DNA from: LMUY01 sp964242925
GTDB lineage: Bacteria; Pseudomonadota; Alphaproteobacteria; Acetobacterales; Acetobacteraceae
DNA: 7,387 nucleotides
Direction of reading: 5' to 3'
Assembly (NCBI GenBank): GCA_964242925.1
Contig: CAXTBW010000148.1
Coordinates: 1-7,387 of the forward strand
Shown here: positions 1-6,487 of the stretch, one piece after another
How positions within the stretch are numbered: position 1 is the first letter of the stretch
Layout: every line of letters starts with the position of its first letter
Notes under the pieces: model-generated
Told to the model about the DNA's origin: nothing
Seen by the model: the letters and a program-made list of their open reading frames with translations, nothing else
Databases searched by the model: none
Program-made: the position numbers and the translations under genes

Positions 1-25
1 CCCCCGCCGCGATTAGATAGCGCCC

Positions 26-33
26 AGAGGGAG
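26..33 (+). promoter_or_regulatory. Ribosome binding site of the FAD-linked oxidase gene
   Basis: AGAGGGAG lies 8 bases before the ATG at 42, which is good Shine-Dalgarno complementarity and spacing and supports that start. The 41 bases upstream of the ATG have stop codons in two frames (14-16 and 18-20), so a preceding gene may end just outside or at the window edge, but too little is present to call one. Confidence 0.65.
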
Positions 34-41
34 ACCCCGAT

Positions 42-1421
42 ATGGCCAGACCAGTGGACGCCGTGATGGCGCAGGCGCGCGAGTTCCTCGGCGACCGCAT
101 GACCACCAACGCCGCCCTGCGCGAGCAGCACAGCCACGGCGAGGACACCAACCCGCCCGTGCTGCCCGACGGCGTCGCGTTCATCCAGACCACCGAGGAA
201 GCCTCGCAACTGTTGGCGCTGTGCCACGCCCACCGCGTGCCCGTCGTGCCCTTCGGCGCCGGCACCTCGCTGGAGGGCCACGTCACCCCCGTGCGCGGCG
301 GCATCAGCCTCGACCTGTCGCGCATGACCGACATCCTGCAGGTCAACGCGCCCGACATGGACTGCCGCGTGCAGGCCGGCGTCACCCGGCAGCAGCTGAA
401 CGCCCACCTGCGCGACCAGGGCCTGTTCTTCCCCGTCGACCCCGGCAGCGAGTGCACCATCGGCGGCATGTGCGCCACCCGCGCCAGCGGCACCAACGCC
501 GTGCGCTACGGCACCATCCGCGACAACGTGCTGGGGCTGACCGTGGTCATGGCCGACGGCCGCGTGGTGCAGACCGGCGGGCGGGTGCGCAAATCCTCCA
601 CCGGCTACGACCTGACCCGGCTCTTCATCGGCTCCGAGGGCACGCTCGGCGTCATGACCGAGATCCAGCTGCGCCTGCACGGCATCCCGGAGGCGCAATC
701 CGCCGCCATCTGCCAGTTCGACAGCCTGAGCGGCGCGGTGGAGACGGTGATGGGCATCCTGGCGACGGGCATCCCCGTGGCGCGCATGGAGCTGCTGGAC
801 GACGTGCAGATGGCGGCCAGCATCGCCTACTCCAAGCTGGAGGGCCTGGCGCCCGTGTCGACCCTGCTGTTCGAGTTCGACGGCACCCCGGCCAGCGTGC
901 AGGAGCAGGCGGAGATGGCGCAGGAGATCGCGGTCGAGAACGGCGCCGCCGGGTTCCGCTGGGCGACGGACGCCGAGCAGCGCCGCAAGCTGTGGCAGGC
1001 GCGGCACGACGGCTACTGGGCGGCGCTCGCCTCGCAGCCGGGCGCGCAGGGGGTGACCACGGACGCGGTGGTCCCCGTCAGCCGGCTGGCGGACCTGATC
1101 CTGGGGGCGAAGGCGGATATCGTGGCGTCGGGGCTGTCGGCGCCCATCGTGGGGCATGTCGGCGACGGCAACTTCCACACCGTCATCCTGGTGCCGAAGG
1201 AGCCGGACGGGCTGGAGCGCGCCTGGGCGCTGGACCGCAAGATCGTCGCCCGCGCGCTGTCCCTGGAGGGCAGCTGCAGCGGCGAGCACGGCATCGGCCT
1301 GGGCAAGCGGGAGTTCCTGGAGCAGGAGGCCGGGCAGGGCGCGCTGGACGTGATGCGCTCGATCAAGACGGCGCTGGACCCGCACGGCATCCTGAACCCG
1401 GGCAAGCTGTTCCTGAATTGA
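42..1421 (+). CDS. FAD-linked oxidase, D-lactate dehydrogenase (cytochrome-type, LDHD/Dld1-like)
   Basis: Predicted flavoprotein of 459 residues that would oxidise a D-2-hydroxyacid, most likely D-lactate, to the 2-oxoacid and pass electrons to the respiratory chain. The N-terminal FAD-binding (PCMH-type) domain shows PFGAGTSLEGH (70-80), GGISLDLSRM (86-95), the PGSECTIGGMCATRASGTNAVRYG stretch (134-157) and GSEGTLG (197-203). The C-terminal FAD-oxidase domain holds the probable metal-binding site GHVGDGNFH (371-379; His372 and His379), GEHG (414-417; Glu415) and the closing NPGK motif near 452-455. From memory, the order and wording of these blocks follow human LDHD closely along the whole length, more than glycolate oxidase GlcD, and no GlcE or GlcF partner is present. 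There is no obvious signal peptide, so it is probably cytosolic or membrane-associated on the inside. The ATG start is supported by an AGAGGGAG site. The stop codon overlaps the start of the next gene, implying co-translation. Substrate is inferred; other D-2-hydroxyacids are possible. Confidence 0.9.
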   Translation: MARPVDAVMAQAREFLGDRMTTNAALREQHSHGEDTNPPVLPDGVAFIQTTEEASQLLALCHAHRVPVVPFGAGTSLEGHVTPVRGGISLDLSRMTDILQVNAPDMDCRVQAGVTRQQLNAHLRDQGLFFPVDPGSECTIGGMCATRASGTNAVRYGTIRDNVLGLTVVMADGRVVQTGGRVRKSSTGYDLTRLFIGSEGTLGVMTEIQLRLHGIPEAQSAAICQFDSLSGAVETVMGILATGIPVARMELLDDVQMAASIAYSKLEGLAPVSTLLFEFDGTPASVQEQAEMAQEIAVENGAAGFRWATDAEQRRKLWQARHDGYWAALASQPGAQGVTTDAVVPVSRLADLILGAKADIVASGLSAPIVGHVGDGNFHTVILVPKEPDGLERAWALDRKIVARALSLEGSCSGEHGIGLGKREFLEQEAGQGALDVMRSIKTALDPHGILNPGKLFLN

Positions 1422-2050
1422 CCCCGGATCCGGCCAGCGCGACCAAGAACCTGGGCGCCGAGCCGGACATCCACCGCACCGCCAGCGTGCGCGACACCTC
1501 GTTCGGCATCTACTGCGAGGTGGGCGCGCGGACCAAGGTGGCGGAGTGCGCGTTCGGCGACTTCTCCTACGTCGTGAACGACAGCGACATCATCTACACG
1601 GACGTTGGCAAGTTCTGCTCCATCGCCGCGCAGGCGCGCATCAACCCGGGCAACCACCCGGTCGGGCGCGCCGCGATGAACCACTTCACCTACCGCAGCA
1701 GCGCCTACGGCCTGGGCGACGACGACCCGGCGTTCTTCGACTGGCGGCGCTCGTTCCGCTGCCGGCTGGGCCACGACGTGTGGATCGGCCACGGCGTGGT
1801 GGTGCTGCCGGGCGTGAGCCTGGGCAACGGCGCGGTGGCCGGCGCCGGCGCGATCGTGACGAAGGACGTGCCGGCCTGGACGATCGTGGTCGGCAACCCG
1901 GCCAAGGTGCTGCGCCCGCGCTTCCCCGACCGGGTGGCCGAGGCGATGGAGCGCATCGCGTGGTGGGACTGGGACCACGACCGGCTGCGCGCCGCGATGC
2001 CGGATTTCCGCGCGTTGTCGGCGGAGGGCTTTGTCGAGCGTTACGGCTGA
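1418..2050 (+). CDS. Hexapeptide-repeat acyltransferase of the phosphonate-cluster type (DapH/LpxA-fold)
   Basis: Predicted left-handed beta-helix transferase of about 210 residues. It matches, from memory, the family annotated as 'phosphonate metabolism protein, transferase hexapeptide repeat family' (TIGR03308). Visible hallmarks are the N-terminal NLGAEPDIHRTASVRD, the block YVVNDSDIIYTDVGKFCSIA (51-70), INPGNHP with the likely catalytic His80 (75-81), HFTYRSSAY (89-97), GHDVWIGHGVVVLPGV (118-133), the coil GNGAVAGAGAIVTKDVP (136-152) and the C-terminal AWWDWDHDRLRAAMPDFR (181-198). It probably moves an acyl group from acyl-CoA to an amino or hydroxyl group of an unknown acceptor. The frame is open far upstream inside the previous gene, but family similarity begins only here. 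The best start is TTG at 1418, overlapping the preceding TGA as TTGA, which suggests translational coupling. No good Shine-Dalgarno site precedes it, and a CTG at 1451 is a weaker alternative. No phn genes are visible nearby, so the usual context is missing. Confidence 0.85.
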   Translation: MTPDPASATKNLGAEPDIHRTASVRDTSFGIYCEVGARTKVAECAFGDFSYVVNDSDIIYTDVGKFCSIAAQARINPGNHPVGRAAMNHFTYRSSAYGLGDDDPAFFDWRRSFRCRLGHDVWIGHGVVVLPGVSLGNGAVAGAGAIVTKDVPAWTIVVGNPAKVLRPRFPDRVAEAMERIAWWDWDHDRLRAAMPDFRALSAEGFVERYG

Positions 2051-2067
2051 CCCGAATTGGGGCGGGT

Positions 2068-3000
2068 TTAGATCGGCGCCAGCCCGGCCTCGATCTCCGC
2101 CCGGCGCGGTTCCAGGAACGGCGGCAGCGCGAGCGTCTGGCCCATCGTCTCCATCGATTCGTCGGCGCTGAAACCGGGGCCCTCGGTGGCGATCTCGCAT
2201 AGGATGCCGCCGGGTTCGCGGGCGTAGAGGCTGCGGAAGTAGAACCGGTCCACCGGCCCGCTGGAGTTCACCCCGAGCCGGCGCAGGCGGTCCACCCACG
2301 ACCCGTAATCGTCGTTGGCGATCATGAACGCGATGTGGTGCACGCCGCCGGCGCCCTGTTTCGCGGCGGCAAGGCCGGGCTCGGCGCGCACGTGCAGTTC
2401 GGCCGCCGGGCCGCCGTCGCCCATGGCGAACACGATGGTCTCGCAGCCGTCCGCGGCCGGGTAGACGCGGTCTCGCCGCATCCCCAGCACGTCCGTCAGG
2501 AACGACTCGGTAGGCGCCAGGTCCCGCACGCTCAGGGTCGGGGCGCCTAGGCCGCGCACCTGGTGTTCGAGGGGGACCGGGCTCGCCGCCCAGGGGCGCG
2601 CATTGCCGGCGCCGCCATCATCCAGCAGCAGCAGGCGCTGGCCCTCCGGGTCCTCGAACGCCAGGCCGTTGCGCCCGTCTTCCGCGACGGCGTGGCTGGT
2701 GACCCCGGCCTGGCTCAGATGCGCCGCCCACCAAGCTAGCGCCGCGCCGGCCACCCGCAGCCTGGTTCGCACGACGCTGCCGGCGCCGCGGCGTTCGGGC
2801 GCTGCGGGCCAGTCGAAGAACGTGAGGTCGGTGCCCGGACGGCCCTCCGCGTCGGCGTAGAACAGGTGGTAGGCGGTGGTGTCGTCCTGGTTGACCGTCT
2901 TCTTGACCATCCGCATGCCGAGCACGCCCGTGTAGAAGGCGTGATTGCCCGCCGCGGTGGCCGAAATGGCGGTCACATGGTGCATCCCGCGCAATGTCAT
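2068..3000 (-). CDS. VOC-family ring-cleaving dioxygenase (MhqO/PcpA-like)
   Basis: Predicted 310-residue non-haem metal-dependent dioxygenase with two vicinal-oxygen-chelate (glyoxalase/bleomycin resistance fold) modules. Domain 1 starts with GMHHVTAISATAAGNHAFYTGVLGMR (5-30) and contains the typical NQDD-TTAYHLFYAD segment. Domain 2 starts near 150 (LGAPTLSVRD), has GGVHHIAF (219-225 region) and ends with REPGGILCEIATEGPGF (261-277). The metal ligands expected from PcpA-type enzymes appear as His8, His221 or His222, and Glu269, with spacing close to that family. Members cleave hydroquinone or catechol-type rings and help detoxify quinones; the cytoplasmic location and substrate are inferred. 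The ATG at 3000 is preferred over upstream in-frame codons because the family begins at this residue and an AAGGA sequence lies 10 bases upstream. The gene runs tail to tail with the preceding transferase, leaving only 17 bases, and diverges from the EAL gene. No aromatic degradation genes or regulator are visible alongside. Confidence 0.9.
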   Translation of the reverse strand: MTLRGMHHVTAISATAAGNHAFYTGVLGMRMVKKTVNQDDTTAYHLFYADAEGRPGTDLTFFDWPAAPERRGAGSVVRTRLRVAGAALAWWAAHLSQAGVTSHAVAEDGRNGLAFEDPEGQRLLLLDDGGAGNARPWAASPVPLEHQVRGLGAPTLSVRDLAPTESFLTDVLGMRRDRVYPAADGCETIVFAMGDGGPAAELHVRAEPGLAAAKQGAGGVHHIAFMIANDDYGSWVDRLRRLGVNSSGPVDRFYFRSLYAREPGGILCEIATEGPGFSADESMETMGQTLALPPFLEPRRAEIEAGLAPI

Positions 3001-3119
3001 GGCGCCTGGTTCCTTGGTTGGACCCGTTACGTGGCGCCTCTGTGCGCAGCCGGCAACGCGCCTCTTCACTCTCCCTTCATCCCGCAACACCATGGTGTGC
3101 GTTCACCAAGGCGAGTCGC
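3001..3119. promoter_or_regulatory. Divergent intergenic region with two start signals and a 12-bp palindrome
   Basis: These 119 bases separate the divergent dioxygenase and EAL genes and must hold the promoters of both unless transcripts start further away. At each end sits a Shine-Dalgarno sequence: AAGGA read on the minus strand (3011-3015) and AAGG on the plus strand (3108-3111). As a result ccttggt (3012-3018) and accaagg (3105-3111) form a mirrored pair. A perfect 12-bp palindrome, acaccatggtgt, lies at 3087-3098 and could be an operator, although such a short palindrome may occur by chance. I see no convincing -35/-10 pair on either strand, which is common in such GC-rich genomes. Confidence 0.45.
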
Positions 3120-4742
3120 ATGTCCGTCCTACTGGCCGACCGTTCAACCGCCACGCTCGCGCCCGCCGCGCAGAAGGACCGTTTCATCGCGTTCGCCTTC
3201 GCTGCGGCGGATTTGCTGGTGGAGGCATCGGCGAGCGGCGCCATCCGCTTCGCCGCGGGGGCGTTCAACGTGCGCTTCGCCGCCGCGCCGGAGCAGTTTG
3301 TCGGCCGGCCGCTGCATCAGTTGTTCACGCCGGCGGATCGGCCGGCGGTTGACCTCGCGCTGTCCACCACGGTGATGCGGGGCCGGTTGCCGCCGTTGGT
3401 GCTGCGCCTGGCCGATGCCGCCGCCACCCCGATGGTGGTTTCGGGGCTGGCCATGCCGTCGGCGCAAGGGTCGGACAACGGGCGGCTGTGCTTCACCATC
3501 GGGCGCCTGCCCGCGCTTCCTGCGCCCGCGTCGCTCGTTCCACAGCCGGCCGTCGCCTTCGCCCGCCTGGCCGAGGAGCGGCTGCGGGGGGACGAGGGCG
3601 GCGCCCTCAGCCTGTTGGAAGTGCAGGGCTGGTCCGCGGCGCAGGGCGCCATGCCGCCAGAGACTCAACGTGCACTGCAAGCGGAGATCGTAGATGTCTT
3701 GGCTCGATTTGGCGGACCCGGCAGCGTCGCCGGGGAGATCGCCTCCGGGCGCTACGGACTGCTGTCGAACAACCGGACGGACCTGGAGGCGGTGGCGGCG
3801 GAACTGGAGGCGTTGCTGCGGGCCCATCCGGCCACTGCGCGCACCCTGGTGCACAGCGCCGAACTTGCCCTGGAGCGCGACGAGTTGACGGGCGCGCAGG
3901 CAGCCCGGGCGCTGCGTTTCGCCCTGGCCCGGTTCGCCGAGGGCGGCTCGAAAGCGACCACGGAGGCGGGATTCAACAGCGGGCTGGCCGAGTTCGTCGC
4001 CAGCGCGCAGATGCGGGCCAAGGCGGTGCGGTCCGCGCTTGCAGGCAACCGCTTCCGCCTGGCGTTCCAACCCGTCGTGGCGCTCACAAACCGCCGCGTG
4101 CACCATTACGAGGCGTTGCTGCGGCCGATCTTCACGCCGGGCGCCGTCATCCAGACCACGCAGGACTTCGTCACCTTCGCCGAGGCGGTCGGCTTGTCGG
4201 AGGAGATGGATCTGGCCGTGATGCAGCAGGCGCTGGCTGCAATGGCCAGCTCGCCGGCCGTGTCGGTGGCGGTCAACGTGTCGGGGCTGTCGATGGAGAG
4301 CCCCAACTTCCGGGACCGGCTGATGCAGATGCTGGGCGCCAACGTGCGGCCGGGGCAGTTGCTGGTGGAGTTGACGGAGACGGCCGACATCCAGGACGTC
4401 GCCAACGCCGCGGCGTGCATCGCCGGGCTGCGGGAACGGGGGGTGCCGATCTGCATCGACGATTTCGGCGCCGGGTCCGCCGCGTTCCGCTACCTGCGGG
4501 AGTTTCGGGTCGACTACGTGAAGCTGGATGGCGCCTACGTGACCGGCGCGCGGCAGAACGCGCGGGAGCACGGCTTCCTGCTGTCGATGATCGAGTTGGC
4601 GAACTTCGTCGGCGCGAAGGTCATCGCCGAGACCATCGAGCGGGAGGACGAGGCGGCGATGATGCTGGATCTGGGCGTCGAGTACGGCCAGGGCTGGCTG
4701 TTCGGCAAGCCGGGCGGCCTGCCGGGCTCGCTCGGAGGGTGA
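3120..4742 (+). CDS. EAL-domain protein, probable cyclic-di-GMP phosphodiesterase with degenerate PAS- and GGDEF-like regions
   Basis: Predicted 540-residue signalling protein that would hydrolyse cyclic-di-GMP to pGpG. The C-terminal EAL domain (about 295-530) has every residue of the catalytic set: Glu331 in EALLRP, Asn386 in NVSGLSM, Glu417 in VELTE, Asp447 and Asp448 in IDDFGAG, Lys468 in YVKLD, Glu504 in AETIE and Gln524 in GQGWLFGKP. The spacing from Asn386 onward agrees to within one residue with the Pseudomonas RocR phosphodiesterase as I recall it. Residues about 20-130 look like a divergent PAS-type sensor. Residues about 145-275 resemble a GGDEF fold whose signature has decayed to ASGRYGLL (208-215), so cyclase activity is not expected. 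No membrane segments or signal peptide are visible, so it is probably cytoplasmic. The ATG at 3120 has AAGG 8 bases upstream. The signal sensed is unknown. The gene stands alone, divergent from the dioxygenase gene and convergent with the marC-type gene. Confidence 0.93.
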   Translation: MSVLLADRSTATLAPAAQKDRFIAFAFAAADLLVEASASGAIRFAAGAFNVRFAAAPEQFVGRPLHQLFTPADRPAVDLALSTTVMRGRLPPLVLRLADAAATPMVVSGLAMPSAQGSDNGRLCFTIGRLPALPAPASLVPQPAVAFARLAEERLRGDEGGALSLLEVQGWSAAQGAMPPETQRALQAEIVDVLARFGGPGSVAGEIASGRYGLLSNNRTDLEAVAAELEALLRAHPATARTLVHSAELALERDELTGAQAARALRFALARFAEGGSKATTEAGFNSGLAEFVASAQMRAKAVRSALAGNRFRLAFQPVVALTNRRVHHYEALLRPIFTPGAVIQTTQDFVTFAEAVGLSEEMDLAVMQQALAAMASSPAVSVAVNVSGLSMESPNFRDRLMQMLGANVRPGQLLVELTETADIQDVANAAACIAGLRERGVPICIDDFGAGSAAFRYLREFRVDYVKLDGAYVTGARQNAREHGFLLSMIELANFVGAKVIAETIEREDEAAMMLDLGVEYGQGWLFGKPGGLPGSLGG

Positions 4743-4781
4743 CAGCAGGGGCCGAACAGCCCAATTCTGTCGCTCGACCAT

Positions 4782-4878
4782 GTCATTGCGAGGAGCGCTT
4801 GCGACGCGGCAGTCGAGCCGCCAGCGCCGTGGGCGCGGCCCTGGATCGCCGCGCCGCCGAGCGGCGGCTCGCGATGAC
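4782..4878. repeat. Imperfect palindromic repeat element between convergent genes
   Basis: The outer arms gtcattgcgag (4782-4792) and ctcgcgatgac (4868-4878) pair over 11 positions with one T-G wobble. The inner arms gcgacgcggcagtcgag (4801-4817) and ctggatcgccgcgccgc (4841-4857) match at 13 of 17 positions. A nested perfect 6-bp stem with a 4-base loop sits at 4853-4868. The form 'gtcattgcgagg ... ctggatcg ... ctcgcgatgac' resembles dispersed palindromic elements found in many copies in alphaproteobacterial genomes. It lies 39 bases after the EAL stop and 55 bases before the convergent marC-type stop, so its transcript could fold and act as a bidirectional terminator or RNA stabiliser. Copy number cannot be judged from this window. 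Confidence 0.6.
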
Positions 4879-4933
4879 GGGTAGTAAGCGCGGCTCGCCA
4901 TCGCGGTTCGTTTCCGCCGCTCGATGACGAGGC

Positions 4934-5590
4934 CTACCGGGCCAGTAGCGGCCGCAGGATCTCGGTTGCCCCCGTTATCAAGATCTGCACGCCGATGCAC
5001 AGCTGGAAGAACGCCGACAGCCGGGTGATCGCGCGGCTGGCGACCTGGCCCAGCAGGCGCGAGAGCTGGTCGGTGGCGCTGTACAGCAGCCAGACCAGCG
5101 CCGCGACCGCCAATGCGGCCAGCGACATGCCGATGAAGAACGGGATCAGCGCGATGCCCTGCGCCGGATGCGCGGAGCCGAGCGCCACGGCGACCGAGAT
5201 GGTGCCCGGCCCGGTCGTGAACGGCAGCGTCAGCGGGTAGAACGCCACGTCGTCCAGGCCGGCGGCCGCATCCAGCTGCTCGGTCTTGCGCGCCTCCCGC
5301 CGCTCGGGCGCGTTCAGCGACGACCACGCATACAACGCCAGCACGATCCCGCCGGCGCAGCGCAACGCCGGCAGGGTGATGCCGAAGAACGCCAGCACGT
5401 ACGACCCGGCCCATAGCGCCACCATCATCACCAGCGCCGAGTACGCGCTGACCTTGCGCGCGAGCCGCACCCGGTCGGCCTGGCTGCGCTCGACGGTGCG
5501 GGTGCGGAAGATGAACGCGCCGCTGACCGGGTTGACGATGGCGAACAGCGCGGGGAAGCCGAGCAGGAAGGCGTTGAGGGCGGCGTGCAT
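4934..5590 (-). CDS. MarC-family integral membrane protein
   Basis: Predicted 218-residue inner-membrane protein with about six transmembrane helices. Hydrophobic stretches lie near 5-27, 47-69, 75-92, 128-138, 145-171 and 187-211. MarC-family features visible are the first helix with FPALFAIVNPVSGAFIF (12-28), LPALRCAGGIVLALYAW (73-89), and the conserved segment YPLTLPFTTGPGTISVAVALG (118-138). Length is typical for the family (around 200-220). The biochemical function is not established; despite the name, Escherichia coli MarC is not believed to cause antibiotic resistance. The ATG at 5590 agrees with family N-termini, although the nearest GA-rich site (GAGGGG, 5593-5598) sits only 2 bases from it. 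It begins 18 bases after the stop of the diiron protein gene on the same strand, so the two are probably co-transcribed. It converges with the EAL gene across a palindromic repeat. Confidence 0.93.
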   Translation of the reverse strand: MHAALNAFLLGFPALFAIVNPVSGAFIFRTRTVERSQADRVRLARKVSAYSALVMMVALWAGSYVLAFFGITLPALRCAGGIVLALYAWSSLNAPERREARKTEQLDAAAGLDDVAFYPLTLPFTTGPGTISVAVALGSAHPAQGIALIPFFIGMSLAALAVAALVWLLYSATDQLSRLLGQVASRAITRLSAFFQLCIGVQILITGATEILRPLLAR

Positions 5591-5608
5591 GGCCCCTCGC
5601 AGCCGGCG

Positions 5609-6430
5609 TCAGGCGGCCGCGGTCGCCGCGAAGCGCCGCTGGCGGCGTCGCAGGATCTGCCAGAACAGGCGGGATGCCACCGCCGAAAGGCGACCGCGCG
5701 GCGGCAGACCGACCGACTTCAGAATCATGCCCATGCTGCGCTCGATGTGCTTGAAGCGGTAGAACGCCATCGCCCGGCCCATGTAGCTGGCGATGCATCG
5801 CTCGTGCTCGTAGGCCGTCCCTTCCGGCTCGTTGCCGCAATGGTAGGCGAACGCCAACTCGTCGTCTTCCGACTCGGTAATCCGGCCGGCGGCGATGCGC
5901 AGCCGCCGCAGCACGCCAATCTTCTCCCGCGCCAGATAGCGCTTCATGTGGTCGTAGAACAGCTTGAAGTGCCGGTACTCGTCCGCGGCGATCAGCCGGC
6001 AGACCTGTTCCAACACCGGTTCCGACGTCGCGTCGGCCAACGCCGTGTAGTACGACGACGTGCCCGTCTCGACCATGCAGCGCGCGATCAGCTCCCCGGT
6101 GAGCGATCCGCGCACCGACACCATCGCGTCCAGCGGCAGCTTGTAGCCGTCGCGGTAGCGCTGGAACGCCTCGGCGAAGTTCCAACCCGGGTCGGCCATT
6201 TCCGCCCAGCGTCCGAGCGCCTCGCCGTGCTGCACCTCTTCGACCGCCCAATTGTCGGAGGCTTGGCAGAACGCCGCGTCGTCATGGAAGATGCGGTTGA
6301 GGTAGATGGCGTAGTCGATGCCATTGCGCTCGACCATGGCCGCCGACTTGACCAGGCGGACGATGTCGGAATCGACCTTGGTCGGATCAAAGCGATCCCA
6401 GGCAACGTCTTCCATCCGCCAGTGCTTCAT
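5609..6430 (-). CDS. Diiron ferritin-like / acyl-ACP-desaturase-like protein of unknown substrate
   Basis: Predicted soluble four-helix-bundle protein of 273 residues from the ATG at 6430. The sequence carries a full set of carboxylate-bridged diiron ligands. Numbered from that ATG they are: Glu34 (in MVERNGIDYAIYLNRIF), the first ExxH as Glu65-Val-Gln-His68 (in AVEEVQHGEAL), Glu121 (in CMVETGTSSYY), and the second ExxH as Glu151-Tyr-Arg-His154 (in ADEYRHFKLFYDH). This E, ExxH, E, ExxH order and spacing are those of the acyl-ACP desaturase branch of the ferritin-like superfamily. A fatty-acid or other oxidative role is possible but not shown. The C-terminal 30 residues are strongly basic. An in-frame GTG at 6448 would add six residues (MGWDQG) but has no clear ribosome site, whereas the ATG has GGGA nearby and fits the MKHW start I recall for relatives. 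It lies downstream of atpC and just before the marC-type gene on the same strand. Confidence 0.85.
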   Translation of the reverse strand: MKHWRMEDVAWDRFDPTKVDSDIVRLVKSAAMVERNGIDYAIYLNRIFHDDAAFCQASDNWAVEEVQHGEALGRWAEMADPGWNFAEAFQRYRDGYKLPLDAMVSVRGSLTGELIARCMVETGTSSYYTALADATSEPVLEQVCRLIAADEYRHFKLFYDHMKRYLAREKIGVLRRLRIAAGRITESEDDELAFAYHCGNEPEGTAYEHERCIASYMGRAMAFYRFKHIERSMGMILKSVGLPPRGRLSAVASRLFWQILRRRQRRFAATAAA

Positions 6431-6487
6431 ACCCTGATCCCAACCCACGACCAGGCGGTGTTCCGAAACCGCGAGCGCCGGGGCACA

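Noticed and set aside
1..41. End of an upstream gene before the oxidase
   Set aside because: Stop codons occur at 14-16 and 18-20, but four or five preceding codons cannot support a gene call.
221..1417. The upstream open part of the transferase frame, which would give a 609-residue protein
   Set aside because: This stretch lies inside the D-lactate dehydrogenase gene and encodes low-complexity Arg/Pro/His sequence. Family similarity starts only after 1418.
1013..2299. Minus-strand open frame of 428 codons opposite the oxidase and transferase genes
   Set aside because: It has compositional Arg/Ala/Gly-rich sequence, no motif, and complete overlap with two clear genes.
3001..3093. N-terminal extension of the ring-cleaving dioxygenase to an upstream in-frame start
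   Set aside because: The extra 31 residues (basic, no similarity) fall in the divergent intergenic region, and AAGGA precedes the ATG at 3000.
3488..4927. Plus-strand open frame of 479 codons within the EAL gene
   Set aside because: It is a shifted frame of the EAL coding sequence, Gly/Arg-rich and motif-free.
4934..5590. The MarC-family gene as an antibiotic resistance determinant
   Set aside because: The family name is historical. Loss of marC is not known to change resistance in Escherichia coli, and nothing here suggests a drug-related locus.
3144..6251. A minus-strand open frame of more than 1000 codons across the EAL, marC-type and diiron genes
   Set aside because: Its translation is Arg/Gly/Ala/His-rich with no family motif, and it covers three well-supported genes in other frames. 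Long antisense open frames are expected in DNA this GC-rich because stop codons are rare.
6431..6448. GTG start at 6448 for the diiron protein
   Set aside because: There is no ribosome binding site before it, while the ATG at 6430 fits the N-terminus of remembered relatives. It remains possible and would add six residues.
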